Positions 17,007 through 27,093 of a stretch of 53,591 bases of DNA are shown here, one piece after another. The position numbers and the translations under genes are program-made. Each line of letters starts with the position of its first letter. Within the stretch, counting starts at the first letter, position 1. The DNA lies in contig SKKV01000164.1 of assembly GCA_007123575.1 (NCBI GenBank), positions 1 through 53,591 on the forward strand, given 5' to 3'. Below the pieces are notes generated by a model. That model was not told the origin of the DNA. It saw only the letters and a program-made list of their open reading frames with translations, and did no database searches. Origin of the DNA: Wenzhouxiangella sp. (GTDB lineage: Bacteria > Pseudomonadota > Gammaproteobacteria > Xanthomonadales > Wenzhouxiangellaceae).

Positions 17007-18046
17007 GGCTCAAGCAGGAAACGGTAATCCCGAAAATCCACCACGGCGCCTTCGCGCCTGATATCGACCAGTCGGGCACCTTGACCAAGCTGGTCACCAA
17101 CCACGAAGCGCTCACCGTTGACCAGGACGAACCGCTGCGCCTCATCGGCTGAGTAAACGTGAATGGTCAGGCGCAGCTCCGGCATGTTGCGGCGGATGGA
17201 TAACGGCAGCTCCCAGGCGCGAACGTACTCGGCCGCTGTTCCGGACGGCCGCCAGGGCTCACCAGGTTCCTGAACGGTTTCCGGTACCGTCGCTGTGGCC
17301 GGGGTGCGCTCGGTCGGCGCGGCCCGCTCGCGGACCCGCGCCGCCAATCTCTCGGCTTCGGCCGCTTCTCGCGCCCTGACCTGCTCCGACGTACGCTCGT
17401 ATTCTCGGCGTTGCGCTTCAGCCTCTGCCACTTGACGTTCAATTTCGGCTACCCGGGCCGGATCGATGGGCACTTGGCGCCGTCGCTGCGGCACGCCGGG
17501 TGACCTGGCCTCAGCCTCCGGCGCCGCCTCGGCCACCTCGCCCTCCTGGGCCAGGCGTCGGGCCAGTTCAGCTTCGATTTCATCGGGATCTGAGATGATA
17601 CGCTCGCGCGGCAGGGCACGGTCCATGGGGGCTTCGTCGGAATCGGCCTGTCGCTCAGGCCGGGATCGTTCTGCCGGTGCGCGAGCTTCCCGCTCCGTGC
17701 GACCAACCGACGGCGGCTCAGATACGCCCACCAAGGCCTGGTCGATGAGCGGTGGGGGCACGACCCTGTCGGCCAGCAGCGGACGATCGGCCGAAATGAC
17801 AGCATCACTCGGCGCTGATCCTGTCCATTGCGCAACCTGGCCGGAGATCAGGTCGCGTCCGATCCAGCCGCAGGCCACCACGACCAGCACTGCCACCACC
17901 AGCATGGCGATGCCCAGCCAGCGGCCAGGCCCGAAACCTGGATACCTGGAGCCCTCCCCGCCGCTCGGCGCACGGCTCAGATCCGGGCCCTCGTTACGAT
18001 GGCGGCGCGCTTCTGACTTTCGCAGTGCATCAAGAATGAATGACAC
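17003..18046 (-). CDS. gspB: General secretion pathway protein B-like (GspB C-terminal domain)
   Basis: Starts MSFILDALRKSEARRHR; C-terminal LPLSIRRNMPELRLTIHVYSADEAQRFVLVNGERFVVGDQL; next to gspA/exeA. Confidence 0.85.
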   Translation of the reverse strand: MSFILDALRKSEARRHRNEGPDLSRAPSGGEGSRYPGFGPGRWLGIAMLVVAVLVVVACGWIGRDLISGQVAQWTGSAPSDAVISADRPLLADRVVPPPLIDQALVGVSEPPSVGRTEREARAPAERSRPERQADSDEAPMDRALPRERIISDPDEIEAELARRLAQEGEVAEAAPEAEARSPGVPQRRRQVPIDPARVAEIERQVAEAEAQRREYERTSEQVRAREAAEAERLAARVRERAAPTERTPATATVPETVQEPGEPWRPSGTAAEYVRAWELPLSIRRNMPELRLTIHVYSADEAQRFVLVNGERFVVGDQLGQGARLVDIRREGAVVDFRDYRFLLEP

Positions 18047-18051
18047 GCTTA

Positions 18052-19596
18052 CTAAACTCCGTCGTGGTTGGTCACAAGGATGGGTCCACCGAGGTGTGGC
18101 ACCTTGAGAAACAATCGCGTTTCCGGCCCGATCATGCCATCAGCGCCAATCCCGTGGTAGCGCTGAAAGTCAGTAACCCAGCGTTGAAACGCTTCATCAT
18201 ATCGGTCATCGCGCTCACCAGTCCAGCGCGGTTCGGAGACAGCCTCGGCAAGCATTTTCATGCGCTTGACCTCCTCACCGCTGTCACCGCGGCGCAGGAT
18301 GCTGCCGTCGTCTGGCCAGGCAACCAGGAACTCACCCAGCCAGCGTCGGTCGAGGTGATGCAGCGGCGCGCGGTAGTCCTGGCCTTGGTGGCGCAGAATC
18401 AGATGGTTGTTTTCTATCCCGCTGAGGAATACGTAGGTGTCCTCAGGTTCGGACAAACGCAGGATGACCGGCAGTCCAAGCTGTTCTATGTAACCCCAAC
18501 TTCCGCGCTTGCTCAGGCAGGCGACTCGCTCCCGAGGCTCGCCTTGGCAGGCAGCGCTGATCTCAGCGGTAAACAAACCCGGCCAGGCGCTGGCCATTTC
18601 GGTAAAGGCCGAGCGCTGGCTGGCATCCTCCAGCATGGACACCCAGGCCGGAAGCGAAGGTGCCGGATCGGCCTCTTCAGTCTGGATCATCATCCAGCCG
18701 AGCAAGCCGCCGCCCAGCAGGACCGCCACCACCACTGAGGCAGCCAGGGCGCTGCGCAGCCAGCCGGTGCCTTCATCCCAGTCGTCACCGGCCACCTCAC
18801 GGGCTGCAGCGTAGACGGTGTGGCGATCGATCTTTTCAATCTCGTGGGCGTAACCCGCCATCAAGGCGCGGTCGGCGATGATATTGATCAGCCTCGGTAC
18901 GCCGTCGGATGACCGGTACAAGGCCTTCAAAGCGTTACTAGTAAACGGGCAGCGCGGCGCCCCGGCCACGGCCAGCCGGTGGCGCACATATTGTTCGGTT
19001 TCGCTCTCGTTCAAAGGGTCCAGGTGGTAGCGGGCGGTAATGCGCTGGGCTAGCTGGCGCAGTTCCGGCCGGGCCAGGAGCAGCCTGAGCTCGGGCTGGC
19101 CGAGAAGTATGATCTGGAGGAGCTTGTCGGTGGCGGTTTCCAGGTTGGTCAGCAGCCGCACCTGCTCCAGGCACTCGCGGCTCATGTTCTGCGCTTCGTC
19201 GATGATCAGGACCACCCGTTCGCCTTCGGCATGCTGCTCCAACAGGTAGCGGTTGAGACGGTCCTGCAGCTTTTGCAGACTTTGCCCGGCACCGTCAACC
19301 TTGATTTCAAGTTCGACGCAGATCGCCCGCAGCAGCTCGGGCGGGCTGAGCATGGGGTTGAGGATCAGCGCCACCCGAGTTTTGTCGGGCACTTGCTCCA
19401 GAACCAGCCGGCACAGGGTGGTCTTGCCGGTGCCCACCTCGCCGGTGAGCTGGACAAAGCCACCGCTGCCGCCGCGACCGACGCCGAACAGCAAATGAGC
19501 CAGCGCATCCTGGTGGCGCTGACTCAAGTAAACGAAGCGCGGATTCGGAGTGATCGAAAACGGGCGCTCGTCCAGGCCATAGTAATTCTCATACAT
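18052..19596 (-). CDS. gspA: ExeA/GspA-like AAA+ ATPase with peptidoglycan-binding domain
   Basis: MYENYYGLDERPFSITPNPRFVYLSQRHQDALAHLLFGV; Walker A GEVGTGKTTLCR; Walker B VVLIIDEAQNMS; C-terminal VTDFQRYHGIGADGMIGPETRLFL. Confidence 0.9.
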   Translation of the reverse strand: MYENYYGLDERPFSITPNPRFVYLSQRHQDALAHLLFGVGRGGSGGFVQLTGEVGTGKTTLCRLVLEQVPDKTRVALILNPMLSPPELLRAICVELEIKVDGAGQSLQKLQDRLNRYLLEQHAEGERVVLIIDEAQNMSRECLEQVRLLTNLETATDKLLQIILLGQPELRLLLARPELRQLAQRITARYHLDPLNESETEQYVRHRLAVAGAPRCPFTSNALKALYRSSDGVPRLINIIADRALMAGYAHEIEKIDRHTVYAAAREVAGDDWDEGTGWLRSALAASVVVAVLLGGGLLGWMMIQTEEADPAPSLPAWVSMLEDASQRSAFTEMASAWPGLFTAEISAACQGEPRERVACLSKRGSWGYIEQLGLPVILRLSEPEDTYVFLSGIENNHLILRHQGQDYRAPLHHLDRRWLGEFLVAWPDDGSILRRGDSGEEVKRMKMLAEAVSEPRWTGERDDRYDEAFQRWVTDFQRYHGIGADGMIGPETRLFLKVPHLGGPILVTNHDGV

Positions 19597-19677
19597 GCGC
19601 GGCTATCCGACTGCTTTTTCCGGGGGCCTGACGCCTGAAAGAATGGTCATGAACAAGACTGCCTGAGAATTTACCTG

Positions 19678-22600
19678 TCAGTCTGACAACGCCAGCAAAG
19701 AAGCGTTGCCCCCAACTGCGGCGGTATTGACGGTCAGGGTGCGCTCAGTGCACATCCGGTGCAGGTAGTGCGGGCCGCCGGCCTTTGGACCGGTGCCTGA
19801 CAGGCCCTCGCCGCCAAACGGCTGAACGCCAACCACGGCACCAGTCATGTTGCGGTTGATGTAGGCGTTGCCGACCTTGACCCGGCTGGCGATGTAGTCC
19901 TGGACCCGGTCAATGCGGCTGTGCACGCCCAGGGTCAGGCCAAAGCCGGTGCCGTTGATGGCATCGATCAGCGCATCAAGCTGCTTGCTGCGATAGCGCA
20001 GCACGTGCAGCACAGGACCGAATACCTCGCCGGTCAGGCGATCGATACTGTCGATCTCATAAGCGCAGGGGGCAAACCAGTGCCCCGGCGGCAGGTCGTC
20101 GGGTAATGCTACCCGGGCAATCAGCCTGGCCTCGCGTTCCATGCGTTCGACATGTTCGTTGAGCATGCGCAGCTGCCCGGCATCAATCACCGGGCCAACA
20201 TCGGTCACCAGCAGTCCGGGATCGCCGAGCTTGATCTCGGCCATGGCGCCGGCCAGCATGGTCAGCACATGATCGGCAATGTCGGACTGCAGGCACAGAA
20301 TGCGCAGCGCCGAGCAGCGTTGGCCGGCGCTGAAGAAGGCTGACTGGATTACGTCCCTGACAACCTGCTCGGGCAAGGCCGAGGAGTCGACAATCATTGC
20401 GTTCTGACCGCCAGTCTCGGCAATCAGGGTGGCCAATGGCGCATCACGCCCGGCCAGGCTGCGGTTGATCAGCCGAGCGGTATCGGTGGAGCCGGTGAAG
20501 GCAACGCCGGCCACGCGCGGGTCCCGGGTCAGGGCGGCACCTGTCTTGCCGTCGCCGGGCAGGCAGAACAGGACATTGTCAGGCACGCCAGCCGCGCGCA
20601 GCAGCTCGATGGCCCGGTGGGCAATCAGCGGTGTTTGCTCGGCCGGCTTGGCGATGACTGTATTGCCGGTGACCAGGGCGGCGGCCACCTGCCCGGTAAA
20701 AATGGCCAGAGGGAAATTCCACGGGCTGATGCAAACAAACAAGCCCTTGCCGTGCAGGCTGATCTGGTTGCGCTCACCGGTGGGTCCGTTGAGGACTTTA
20801 GGTTCGCCCATTGATTCGCGGGCACGGGCCGCGTAGTAGCGGCAGAAGTCGGCGGCCTCGCGGACTTCGGCAATGCCGTCCTTGAGCGACTTGCCGGCTT
20901 CGCGCACACAAAGGGCCATCAGCTCCGGACCATTTTCTTCGAGCGCATCGGCAAAGCGGTCGAGAATGGCTGCTCTCTCCTCGACGCCACGCTTGTCCCA
21001 GGCCGGCTGGGCAGCGTGAGCCGCGGCGATCACCTCGCCAATGCAGTCCGGGTGCGTTGCAAACACCGTCCCGGCTTGGCGGTCGAGATTGGCCGGCTGG
21101 GCCAGGCTGGATTTGTCACCGGACCGGACGCAGTCGCCACCGATCGGGGCCGCCTGCCAGGGCTGGCTGCCAAAACTGTCCATCTCGGCCTTCAACTCTG
21201 CCATTTGTATCCGATCGGCAAAATTGAGACCGGCAGAATTACGACGGTCTGCGCCATAAAGCGCGCGCGGCAGCGGGATTTGTGGGTGACGGATGCTGTC
21301 CAGCGCCTGGACCTGGGCGATCGGATCGTTGACGACCTCCTCTGCCGGCAGCTTTTCATCCACGATCCGGTTCACAAAAGAGGTGTTGGCGCCATTTTCA
21401 AGCAGGCGGCGGACCAGGTAAGGCAACAGGTCCTTGTGATTGCCGACCGGCGCATAGACGCGACAGGCATCGTTGTAGCCATCGTTGTCCAGCACCTCTT
21501 CATATAACTCCCTGCCCATGCCGTGCAGGCGCTGGTACTCGTAGTCGCGCTGGGCTCCGGCCATTTCCGAGATGGCGGCAATGGTGTGGGCGTTGTGGGT
21601 TGCGAACTGCGGATAAAAAGCATCGGCGTTGGCCAGCAGCAGCTTGGCGCAGGCCAGGTAAGACAGGTCGGTGTTGCATTTGCGAGTAAACACCGGGTAA
21701 TCGTCATGCCCTTCGACCTGGGCGAACTTGATCTCGGTATCCCAGTAGGCGCCCTTGACCAGGCGTATCGGAATTCGGTGGCCACTGCCCCGGGCCCGGT
21801 CGGCCAGCCATTCGATCGCCGCCCAGGCCCGTTTCTGGTAAGCCTGCAATGCCAGGCCGAAGCCATCCCAGCCGGCCAGCGCCGGGTCACTCAACACCTG
21901 TTCGAACACGCGCAACGACAGGGTCAGACGCTCTGCCTCTTCGGCATCGACAGTCAGCGCAATGCCTTGCGCCTTGGCCAGTTTGGCCAGATCGAGCAGC
22001 ACGGGTGCCAGTTCGTCGAGCACACGGGTCAGCTTGGCGTGTTCGTAACGCGGATGCAGGGCCGACAGCTTGACCGAGATACTGGGCGCGGCGAACACGT
22101 CCGCGTTGTCGGTGCTCTCACCGATGGCTCGAATTGCGTTCTCGTAGGCCCGGCGGTAGCGGGCAGCGTCTTCGGCGGTCAGCGCTGCCTCGCCGAGCAT
22201 GTCGAACGAATAGCGGTAGCGGCGGTTGCCTTTCTTGCGCGAGCGATCCAGGGCGGCCTTGATATTGCGCCCCATGACGTACTGGTGGCCCATGATGCGC
22301 ATGGCCTGGCGAATGGCCAGACGCACGACCGGCTCGCCGGATTTGTTGGCAATTCTGGCCAGGGTGGCACCCACATCGCGCTTGGTGCTGCTGCCCACGC
22401 GCACCAGCTTGCCGGTCAGCATCAGGCCCCAGGTCGAAGCATTGACGAACAGCGAGTCGCTTTTGCCAAGGTGCGATTCCCAGTTGGCGTCGGACAGCTT
22501 GTCGGAAATCAGCTTTTCGGCGGTGTCACTATCAGGAATTCTTAAAAGCGCCTCGGCCAGGCACATCAGGACGACCCCCTCTTCCGACGACAGGTCGTAC

Positions 22601-22836
22601 TCGCGCATGAACGCTTCCATGGCGCCAGCGTCGCGGCTGCGCTGGCGGACCCGTTCCACCAGGCTCAGGGCCTTAGCCTGAATCCGGGACTGCGACTGGT
22701 CCTCAAGAGCGCACTGGTCGATCAGAAAGCGAACCTGGTCGGTTTCGTCCACCGACCAGTCTTGCTCGAGTGCCGCGGTTAAGCGATCATCCGCGTCGGC
22801 TTGAGTGATGACAAATTGCTGACCCGAGTTGCCCAT
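19678..22836 (-). CDS. putA: Bifunctional proline dehydrogenase / L-glutamate gamma-semialdehyde dehydrogenase
   Basis: PRODH: SVKLSALHPRYEHAK, RIPIRLVKGAYWDTEIK. P5CDH: FVCISPWNFPLAIFTGQVAAALVTGNTVIAKPAEQTPLIA, AGQRCSALR. Start placed at MGNSGQQF; the ORF extends to 22959. Confidence 0.95.
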   Translation of the reverse strand: MGNSGQQFVITQADADDRLTAALEQDWSVDETDQVRFLIDQCALEDQSQSRIQAKALSLVERVRQRSRDAGAMEAFMREYDLSSEEGVVLMCLAEALLRIPDSDTAEKLISDKLSDANWESHLGKSDSLFVNASTWGLMLTGKLVRVGSSTKRDVGATLARIANKSGEPVVRLAIRQAMRIMGHQYVMGRNIKAALDRSRKKGNRRYRYSFDMLGEAALTAEDAARYRRAYENAIRAIGESTDNADVFAAPSISVKLSALHPRYEHAKLTRVLDELAPVLLDLAKLAKAQGIALTVDAEEAERLTLSLRVFEQVLSDPALAGWDGFGLALQAYQKRAWAAIEWLADRARGSGHRIPIRLVKGAYWDTEIKFAQVEGHDDYPVFTRKCNTDLSYLACAKLLLANADAFYPQFATHNAHTIAAISEMAGAQRDYEYQRLHGMGRELYEEVLDNDGYNDACRVYAPVGNHKDLLPYLVRRLLENGANTSFVNRIVDEKLPAEEVVNDPIAQVQALDSIRHPQIPLPRALYGADRRNSAGLNFADRIQMAELKAEMDSFGSQPWQAAPIGGDCVRSGDKSSLAQPANLDRQAGTVFATHPDCIGEVIAAAHAAQPAWDKRGVEERAAILDRFADALEENGPELMALCVREAGKSLKDGIAEVREAADFCRYYAARARESMGEPKVLNGPTGERNQISLHGKGLFVCISPWNFPLAIFTGQVAAALVTGNTVIAKPAEQTPLIAHRAIELLRAAGVPDNVLFCLPGDGKTGAALTRDPRVAGVAFTGSTDTARLINRSLAGRDAPLATLIAETGGQNAMIVDSSALPEQVVRDVIQSAFFSAGQRCSALRILCLQSDIADHVLTMLAGAMAEIKLGDPGLLVTDVGPVIDAGQLRMLNEHVERMEREARLIARVALPDDLPPGHWFAPCAYEIDSIDRLTGEVFGPVLHVLRYRSKQLDALIDAINGTGFGLTLGVHSRIDRVQDYIASRVKVGNAYINRNMTGAVVGVQPFGGEGLSGTGPKAGGPHYLHRMCTERTLTVNTAAVGGNASLLALSD

Positions 22837-23064
22837 AATATGGTCCGTGAAAACTTGGCGCTTAGTAAAGGTCGAAAGTGTAACGCAGGCTGCCCTGAGG
22901 CGCTGCAAAGTGCGAATGCGTTCGAGCGTGGCCAAGTCAGAATCGGCGCGCACGCTCACCGATCATGTTGGTCCGAGTGAAGGAATTTCTTTGCCGCGAT
23001 ATATCGCCATCGGCTACAATATGCGTTCTTTCGCAGTGCCGATCAAGCATGGCCTACCGCAAAA

Positions 23065-23559
23065 GTGATCGAAGTTGCGGACAACCCGGAAGCACCGGGC
23101 AACAGTATTATCGAAGCCAAGTCAAACCTGTCGATGTCGCTCGATCGACTGGCCGTTTTTTTCCTGTTTTTGAGCTCGGTAACCTTGTTGGCAGCTTTAT
23201 TCCCGCTCATCATGGGACTGTGGCCGGTGATGTTGATCGCCATCGTGCACCTGCTGATCGTTGGCTGGTGCTTGCGGTTGGCCTGGCGGGGAAACTGGGC
23301 GCGGGAACGATTGCTGGTCGGCCCCGACGACTTGATAGTAGAACATTATGAGCTGCGCCGCCGTAGTCGGCGATCCTGGCCGGCGGCGTGGGTACGGGTG
23401 GACATAGTACAAGCCGCTCTCGGTGAAGCCCGGGTGGTCTTGCGCTGTAAGGGTGAAGCGCAGCAAATCGGCGCGTTTCTCCCGGTCAATGAGCGGTTGG
23501 AACTGGCGCGCGCACTCAGGCAAAGCCTCGCTAAGCTTACCGCGCTGAGAAACTATTGA
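23065..23559 (+). CDS. DUF2244-domain membrane protein
   Basis: SMSLDRLAVFFLFLSSVTLLAALFPLIMGLWPVMLIAIVHLLIVGWCLRLAWRGN...ERLLVGPDDLIVEHY; upstream of coxB. Confidence 0.8.
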   Translation: MIEVADNPEAPGNSIIEAKSNLSMSLDRLAVFFLFLSSVTLLAALFPLIMGLWPVMLIAIVHLLIVGWCLRLAWRGNWARERLLVGPDDLIVEHYELRRRSRRSWPAAWVRVDIVQAALGEARVVLRCKGEAQQIGAFLPVNERLELARALRQSLAKLTALRNY

Positions 23560-24719
23560 TGACAGGTGATTCGAGGATGAAGAGAACCAACGAACTGATT
23601 GTAGCGCTGGCCGTACTGGCCGTCATCACGGTGATAACGTGGGGCGTTTTTGCCGTCGGTGACAACATGCCGCGCGGCGTTACGCCATACAGCCAGGACG
23701 TCTACCAATTGCATAACACCATCCTGGCGATCGTGACCGTGATCGGCGTTCTGGTTTTCACCGCCATGTTCACTTCGATTGTGGTGCACCGCAGATCCAA
23801 AGGATATGAGCCTGCCCGCTTCAGCCACTCAACCAAGGCTGAAGTCATCTGGACCTCTATTCCCATCCTAATCCTGGTAGTTATGGCAGTGCCGGCAACC
23901 CGCGTGCTGATCGATATGGAGGATTCTGGCGGCGCCGAGATGAACATCAAAATCACCGGTTATCAGTGGCTATGGCGTTACGAATACCTGGAAGATGAGA
24001 TCAGCTTCTTTTCAGCTCTTGACCGGGCCAGCAACCAGGCTCGCCAGATCGGCTCAGGCATCAATCCCCGCGACGTAGACAATTATCTGCTTGAAGTGGA
24101 TAACCGGCTCGTCGTGCCGGTGAACACCCGGATCCGGTTTCTGCTGACCGCCGACGACGTAATCCATTCCTGGTGGGTGCCGGACCTGGGCTGGAAGCGC
24201 GACGCCATCCCCGGGATGGTCAACGAGGCCTGGACCTACATCATGGAAGAAGGCGTCTACCGCGGCCAATGTGCCGAACTGTGCGGCAAGGATCACGGGT
24301 TTATGCCGATCGTGGTCGAAGCCGTGTCTCGTGAGGAATACGATGCCTGGGTCGCCAGCCAGCGCCAGGGTATGGCCGATGCTGCCCATGATGCTGCTCG
24401 GCTGTGGACCCGGGACGAGCTGATGGATCGCGGTGCCAACGTTTACCAGGCCCAGTGCGCAGCATGCCATCAGCCCGATGGCAGCGGCCTGGAGCCGGCT
24501 TTCCCAGCGCTGGCTCGGAATGGGGCGCCCACCGGCGAACTGAATAGTCATCTGGATGTTGTGATGCACGGCCGTGAAGGCACAGCCATGACCGGTTTTG
24601 GCAGCCGCTTAGAGCCCCAGGATATTGCCGCAGCACTGACCTACACGCGCAACGCTTGGAGCGAGGAAGAAGGTGAGGTCGTGCAACCGGCGACGATCGC
24701 AGAATTGAATCAGGGCTGA
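23556..24719 (+). CDS. coxB: Cytochrome c oxidase subunit II with C-terminal cytochrome c domain
   Basis: CuA motif GQCAELCGKDHGFMPIVVEA; haem motif CAACHQPDGSG. Confidence 0.96.
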   Translation: MMTGDSRMKRTNELIVALAVLAVITVITWGVFAVGDNMPRGVTPYSQDVYQLHNTILAIVTVIGVLVFTAMFTSIVVHRRSKGYEPARFSHSTKAEVIWTSIPILILVVMAVPATRVLIDMEDSGGAEMNIKITGYQWLWRYEYLEDEISFFSALDRASNQARQIGSGINPRDVDNYLLEVDNRLVVPVNTRIRFLLTADDVIHSWWVPDLGWKRDAIPGMVNEAWTYIMEEGVYRGQCAELCGKDHGFMPIVVEAVSREEYDAWVASQRQGMADAAHDAARLWTRDELMDRGANVYQAQCAACHQPDGSGLEPAFPALARNGAPTGELNSHLDVVMHGREGTAMTGFGSRLEPQDIAAALTYTRNAWSEEEGEVVQPATIAELNQG

Positions 24720-24749
24720 ACAGAGCAGGCCAAGACAAGGATTTAGACA

Positions 24750-26363
24750 ATGAGTCAAGAAACCACCGCGCATCACGACGACCACCACGCACACCATCCC
24801 ACCGGCATGGCTCGTTGGGTATTTTCGACCAATCACAAGGAAATCGGGACGATGTACCTGATTTTCTCGCTGGCCATGTTCCTGGTCGGCGGCGCCATGG
24901 CGCTGGTGATCCGGGCAGAGCTGTTTGCCCCGGGCCTGCAGCTGGTCAATCCCGAGTTCTTCAACCAGATGACCACCATGCACGCGCTGGTGATGATCTT
25001 CGGCGCCGTGATGCCTGCCTTCGTCGGCCTGGCCAACTGGATGGTGCCGCTGATGATCGGCGCGCCGGACATGGCCCTGCCGCGAATGAACAACTGGTCG
25101 TTCTGGATCCTGCCGTTCGCCTTTACCCTGCTGTTGATGACCCTGTTCATGCCCTCCGGCGGGCCGGCGTCCGGCTGGACGCTGTATCCGCCGCTGTCGC
25201 TGCAGGGTGGCAACAGCCTGGCATTTGTGATTCTCGCTATCCACTTGATGGGAATCTCTTCCATCATGGGCGCGATCAATATCATTGCCACGATCCTGAA
25301 CATGCGCGCGCCGGGCATGACCCTGCTGCGCATGCCGCTGTTCGTCTGGACCTGGCTGATCACCGCATTCCTGTTGATTGCGGTCATGCCTGTTCTGGCC
25401 GGTGCGGTGACCATGCTATTGACGGACCGCTTCTTCGGCACCAGCTTCTTCAACGCCGCCGGTGGCGGCGATCCGGTGCTTTACCAGCATATTTTCTGGT
25501 TCTTCGGGCACCCCGAGGTCTACATTCTGATTCTGCCGGCCTTCGGTATTGTTTCCGAAATTATCCCGACCTTCTCGCGCAAGCGGCTGTTTGGCTACAC
25601 CTCGATGGTCTATGCCACGGCATCAATCGCGTTTTTGTCATTCATTGTCTGGGCCCACCACATGTTCACCGTTGGCATGCCGCTGGGCGCCATGCTGTTT
25701 TTCATGTATGCAACAATGGTGATCGCGGTACCGACCGGGGTGAAAATATTCAACTGGATCGCGACCATGTGGCGGGGCTCGATGAGCTTCGAGACGCCGA
25801 TGCTGTTTGCCCTTGGCTTTGTCGTGCTGTTCACGATTGGCGGTTTGTCGGGCCTGATGCTCGCGATCGTTCCGGCCAACTTCCAGTATCACGACACCTA
25901 TTTCGTGGTTGCTCATTTCCACTACGTCCTGGTGACCGGCGCGGTCTTCGCGATCATGGCAGCGGTGTACTACTGGCTGCCGAAGTGGACCGGTCACATG
26001 TACAACGAGAAGCTGGGCAAGATTCACTTCTGGTGGTCCACGATCTGGGTGAATGTATTGTTCTTCCCGCAGCACTACCTGGGCTTGGCCGGCATGCCGC
26101 GCCGTATTCCAGACTATGCGGTGCAGTTCACCGAGTTCAACATGATTTCGTCGATCGGCGGCTTCATGTACGGTTTCGGCCAGCTGTTGTTCGTTTACAT
26201 CATCTGGCAGTGCGTGCGCGGCGGCGAGACGGCAAACGCCCAGGTCTGGGAAGGCGCGCGTGGCCTGGAATGGACTGTTCCATCACCTGCCCCGCTGCAT
26301 ACCTTCGACACGCCGCCGCTGGTTGATGACAGCGTGGCTGTGCATAAGGACAACCTGAGCTGA
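24750..26363 (+). CDS. coxA: Cytochrome c oxidase subunit I
   Basis: [68 protein letters not shown]. Confidence 0.98.
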   Translation: MSQETTAHHDDHHAHHPTGMARWVFSTNHKEIGTMYLIFSLAMFLVGGAMALVIRAELFAPGLQLVNPEFFNQMTTMHALVMIFGAVMPAFVGLANWMVPLMIGAPDMALPRMNNWSFWILPFAFTLLLMTLFMPSGGPASGWTLYPPLSLQGGNSLAFVILAIHLMGISSIMGAINIIATILNMRAPGMTLLRMPLFVWTWLITAFLLIAVMPVLAGAVTMLLTDRFFGTSFFNAAGGGDPVLYQHIFWFFGHPEVYILILPAFGIVSEIIPTFSRKRLFGYTSMVYATASIAFLSFIVWAHHMFTVGMPLGAMLFFMYATMVIAVPTGVKIFNWIATMWRGSMSFETPMLFALGFVVLFTIGGLSGLMLAIVPANFQYHDTYFVVAHFHYVLVTGAVFAIMAAVYYWLPKWTGHMYNEKLGKIHFWWSTIWVNVLFFPQHYLGLAGMPRRIPDYAVQFTEFNMISSIGGFMYGFGQLLFVYIIWQCVRGGETANAQVWEGARGLEWTVPSPAPLHTFDTPPLVDDSVAVHKDNLS

Positions 26364-26377
26364 TCCTGGTTGGCGCT

Positions 26378-26515
26378 GTGAATCCTGGTGATAAAGAAGG
26401 CCGTGGCGATCGACGTCGCGGCGTGTTGCGCACGGCCTTCATTCTCCTGGCCATCGTGGTGGCAATTTATGCCATCTTCGTTGGCCGCGGTGTTTACAAC
26501 TACTTCATGACATGA
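26378..26515 (+). CDS. Small single-TM protein, candidate cytochrome oxidase small assembly protein
   Basis: GTG-start reading VNPGDKEGRGDRRRGVLRTAFILLAIVVAIYAIFVGRGVYNYFMT* (45 codons). Its stop overlaps the ctaG start codon (ATGacATGA). Absent from the ORF track, apparently because of its length. Confidence 0.6.
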   Translation: MNPGDKEGRGDRRRGVLRTAFILLAIVVAIYAIFVGRGVYNYFMT

Positions 26516-27072
26516 GTGAGTCTGTCCGAAAAAGACCCTGGCAAACAGTGGCTGGCCTTTGCATGCTGGCCATGGCGATGTTCGGGTTTGGTTATCTGTT
26601 GGTGCCGCTATACGAGAAGTTTTGTGAAATTACCGGCATTGGCGGGCGCACCGGTGGCGCAATGGTCGAGGCCGAACTGAGTAGTGAGATCGACCACGAT
26701 AGAACCGTGCGCGTTCAATTCGTTTCCACGGTTAACTCGGCCCTGCCCTGGCGCTTCGAGCCAACCGAGCGCTTTATGGATGTGCATCCCGGCAAGCTCT
26801 ACGAGACAAAATACATCGCCTACAATCGTGCCGATCATGCAGTTGTTGCCCAGGCGGTGCCCAGTGTCTCGCCGGGCCGGGCGGCGCTGTTTTTCAACAA
26901 GACCGAGTGTTTCTGTTTCACCGAGCAACTGCTCAGCCCTGGGGAGTCACGTGACATGCCAGTCAGGTTTGTCGTCGATCCCAATCTGCCTGACCGGGTC
27001 GACCTGGTCACGCTGTCCTATATCATTTACAAGAACGATGAAGCCACCGCGGTTCTGGCTGCGGTGAACTGA
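26512..27072 (+). CDS. ctaG: Cytochrome c oxidase assembly protein CtaG/Cox11
   Basis: FGYLLVPLYEKFCEITGIGGRTGG; FFNKTECFCFTEQLLSPGESRDMPVRFVVDP. Confidence 0.95.
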   Translation: MSESVRKRPWQTVAGLCMLAMAMFGFGYLLVPLYEKFCEITGIGGRTGGAMVEAELSSEIDHDRTVRVQFVSTVNSALPWRFEPTERFMDVHPGKLYETKYIAYNRADHAVVAQAVPSVSPGRAALFFNKTECFCFTEQLLSPGESRDMPVRFVVDPNLPDRVDLVTLSYIIYKNDEATAVLAAVN

Positions 27073-27093
27073 TAGCAAGGGAGCTTTCGTAAC

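Noticed and set aside
24815-26326. 503-aa ORF in an alternative frame of coxA
   Set aside because: Low-complexity Arg/His/Asp-rich shadow ORF of a high-GC gene; coxA in the main frame is unambiguous.
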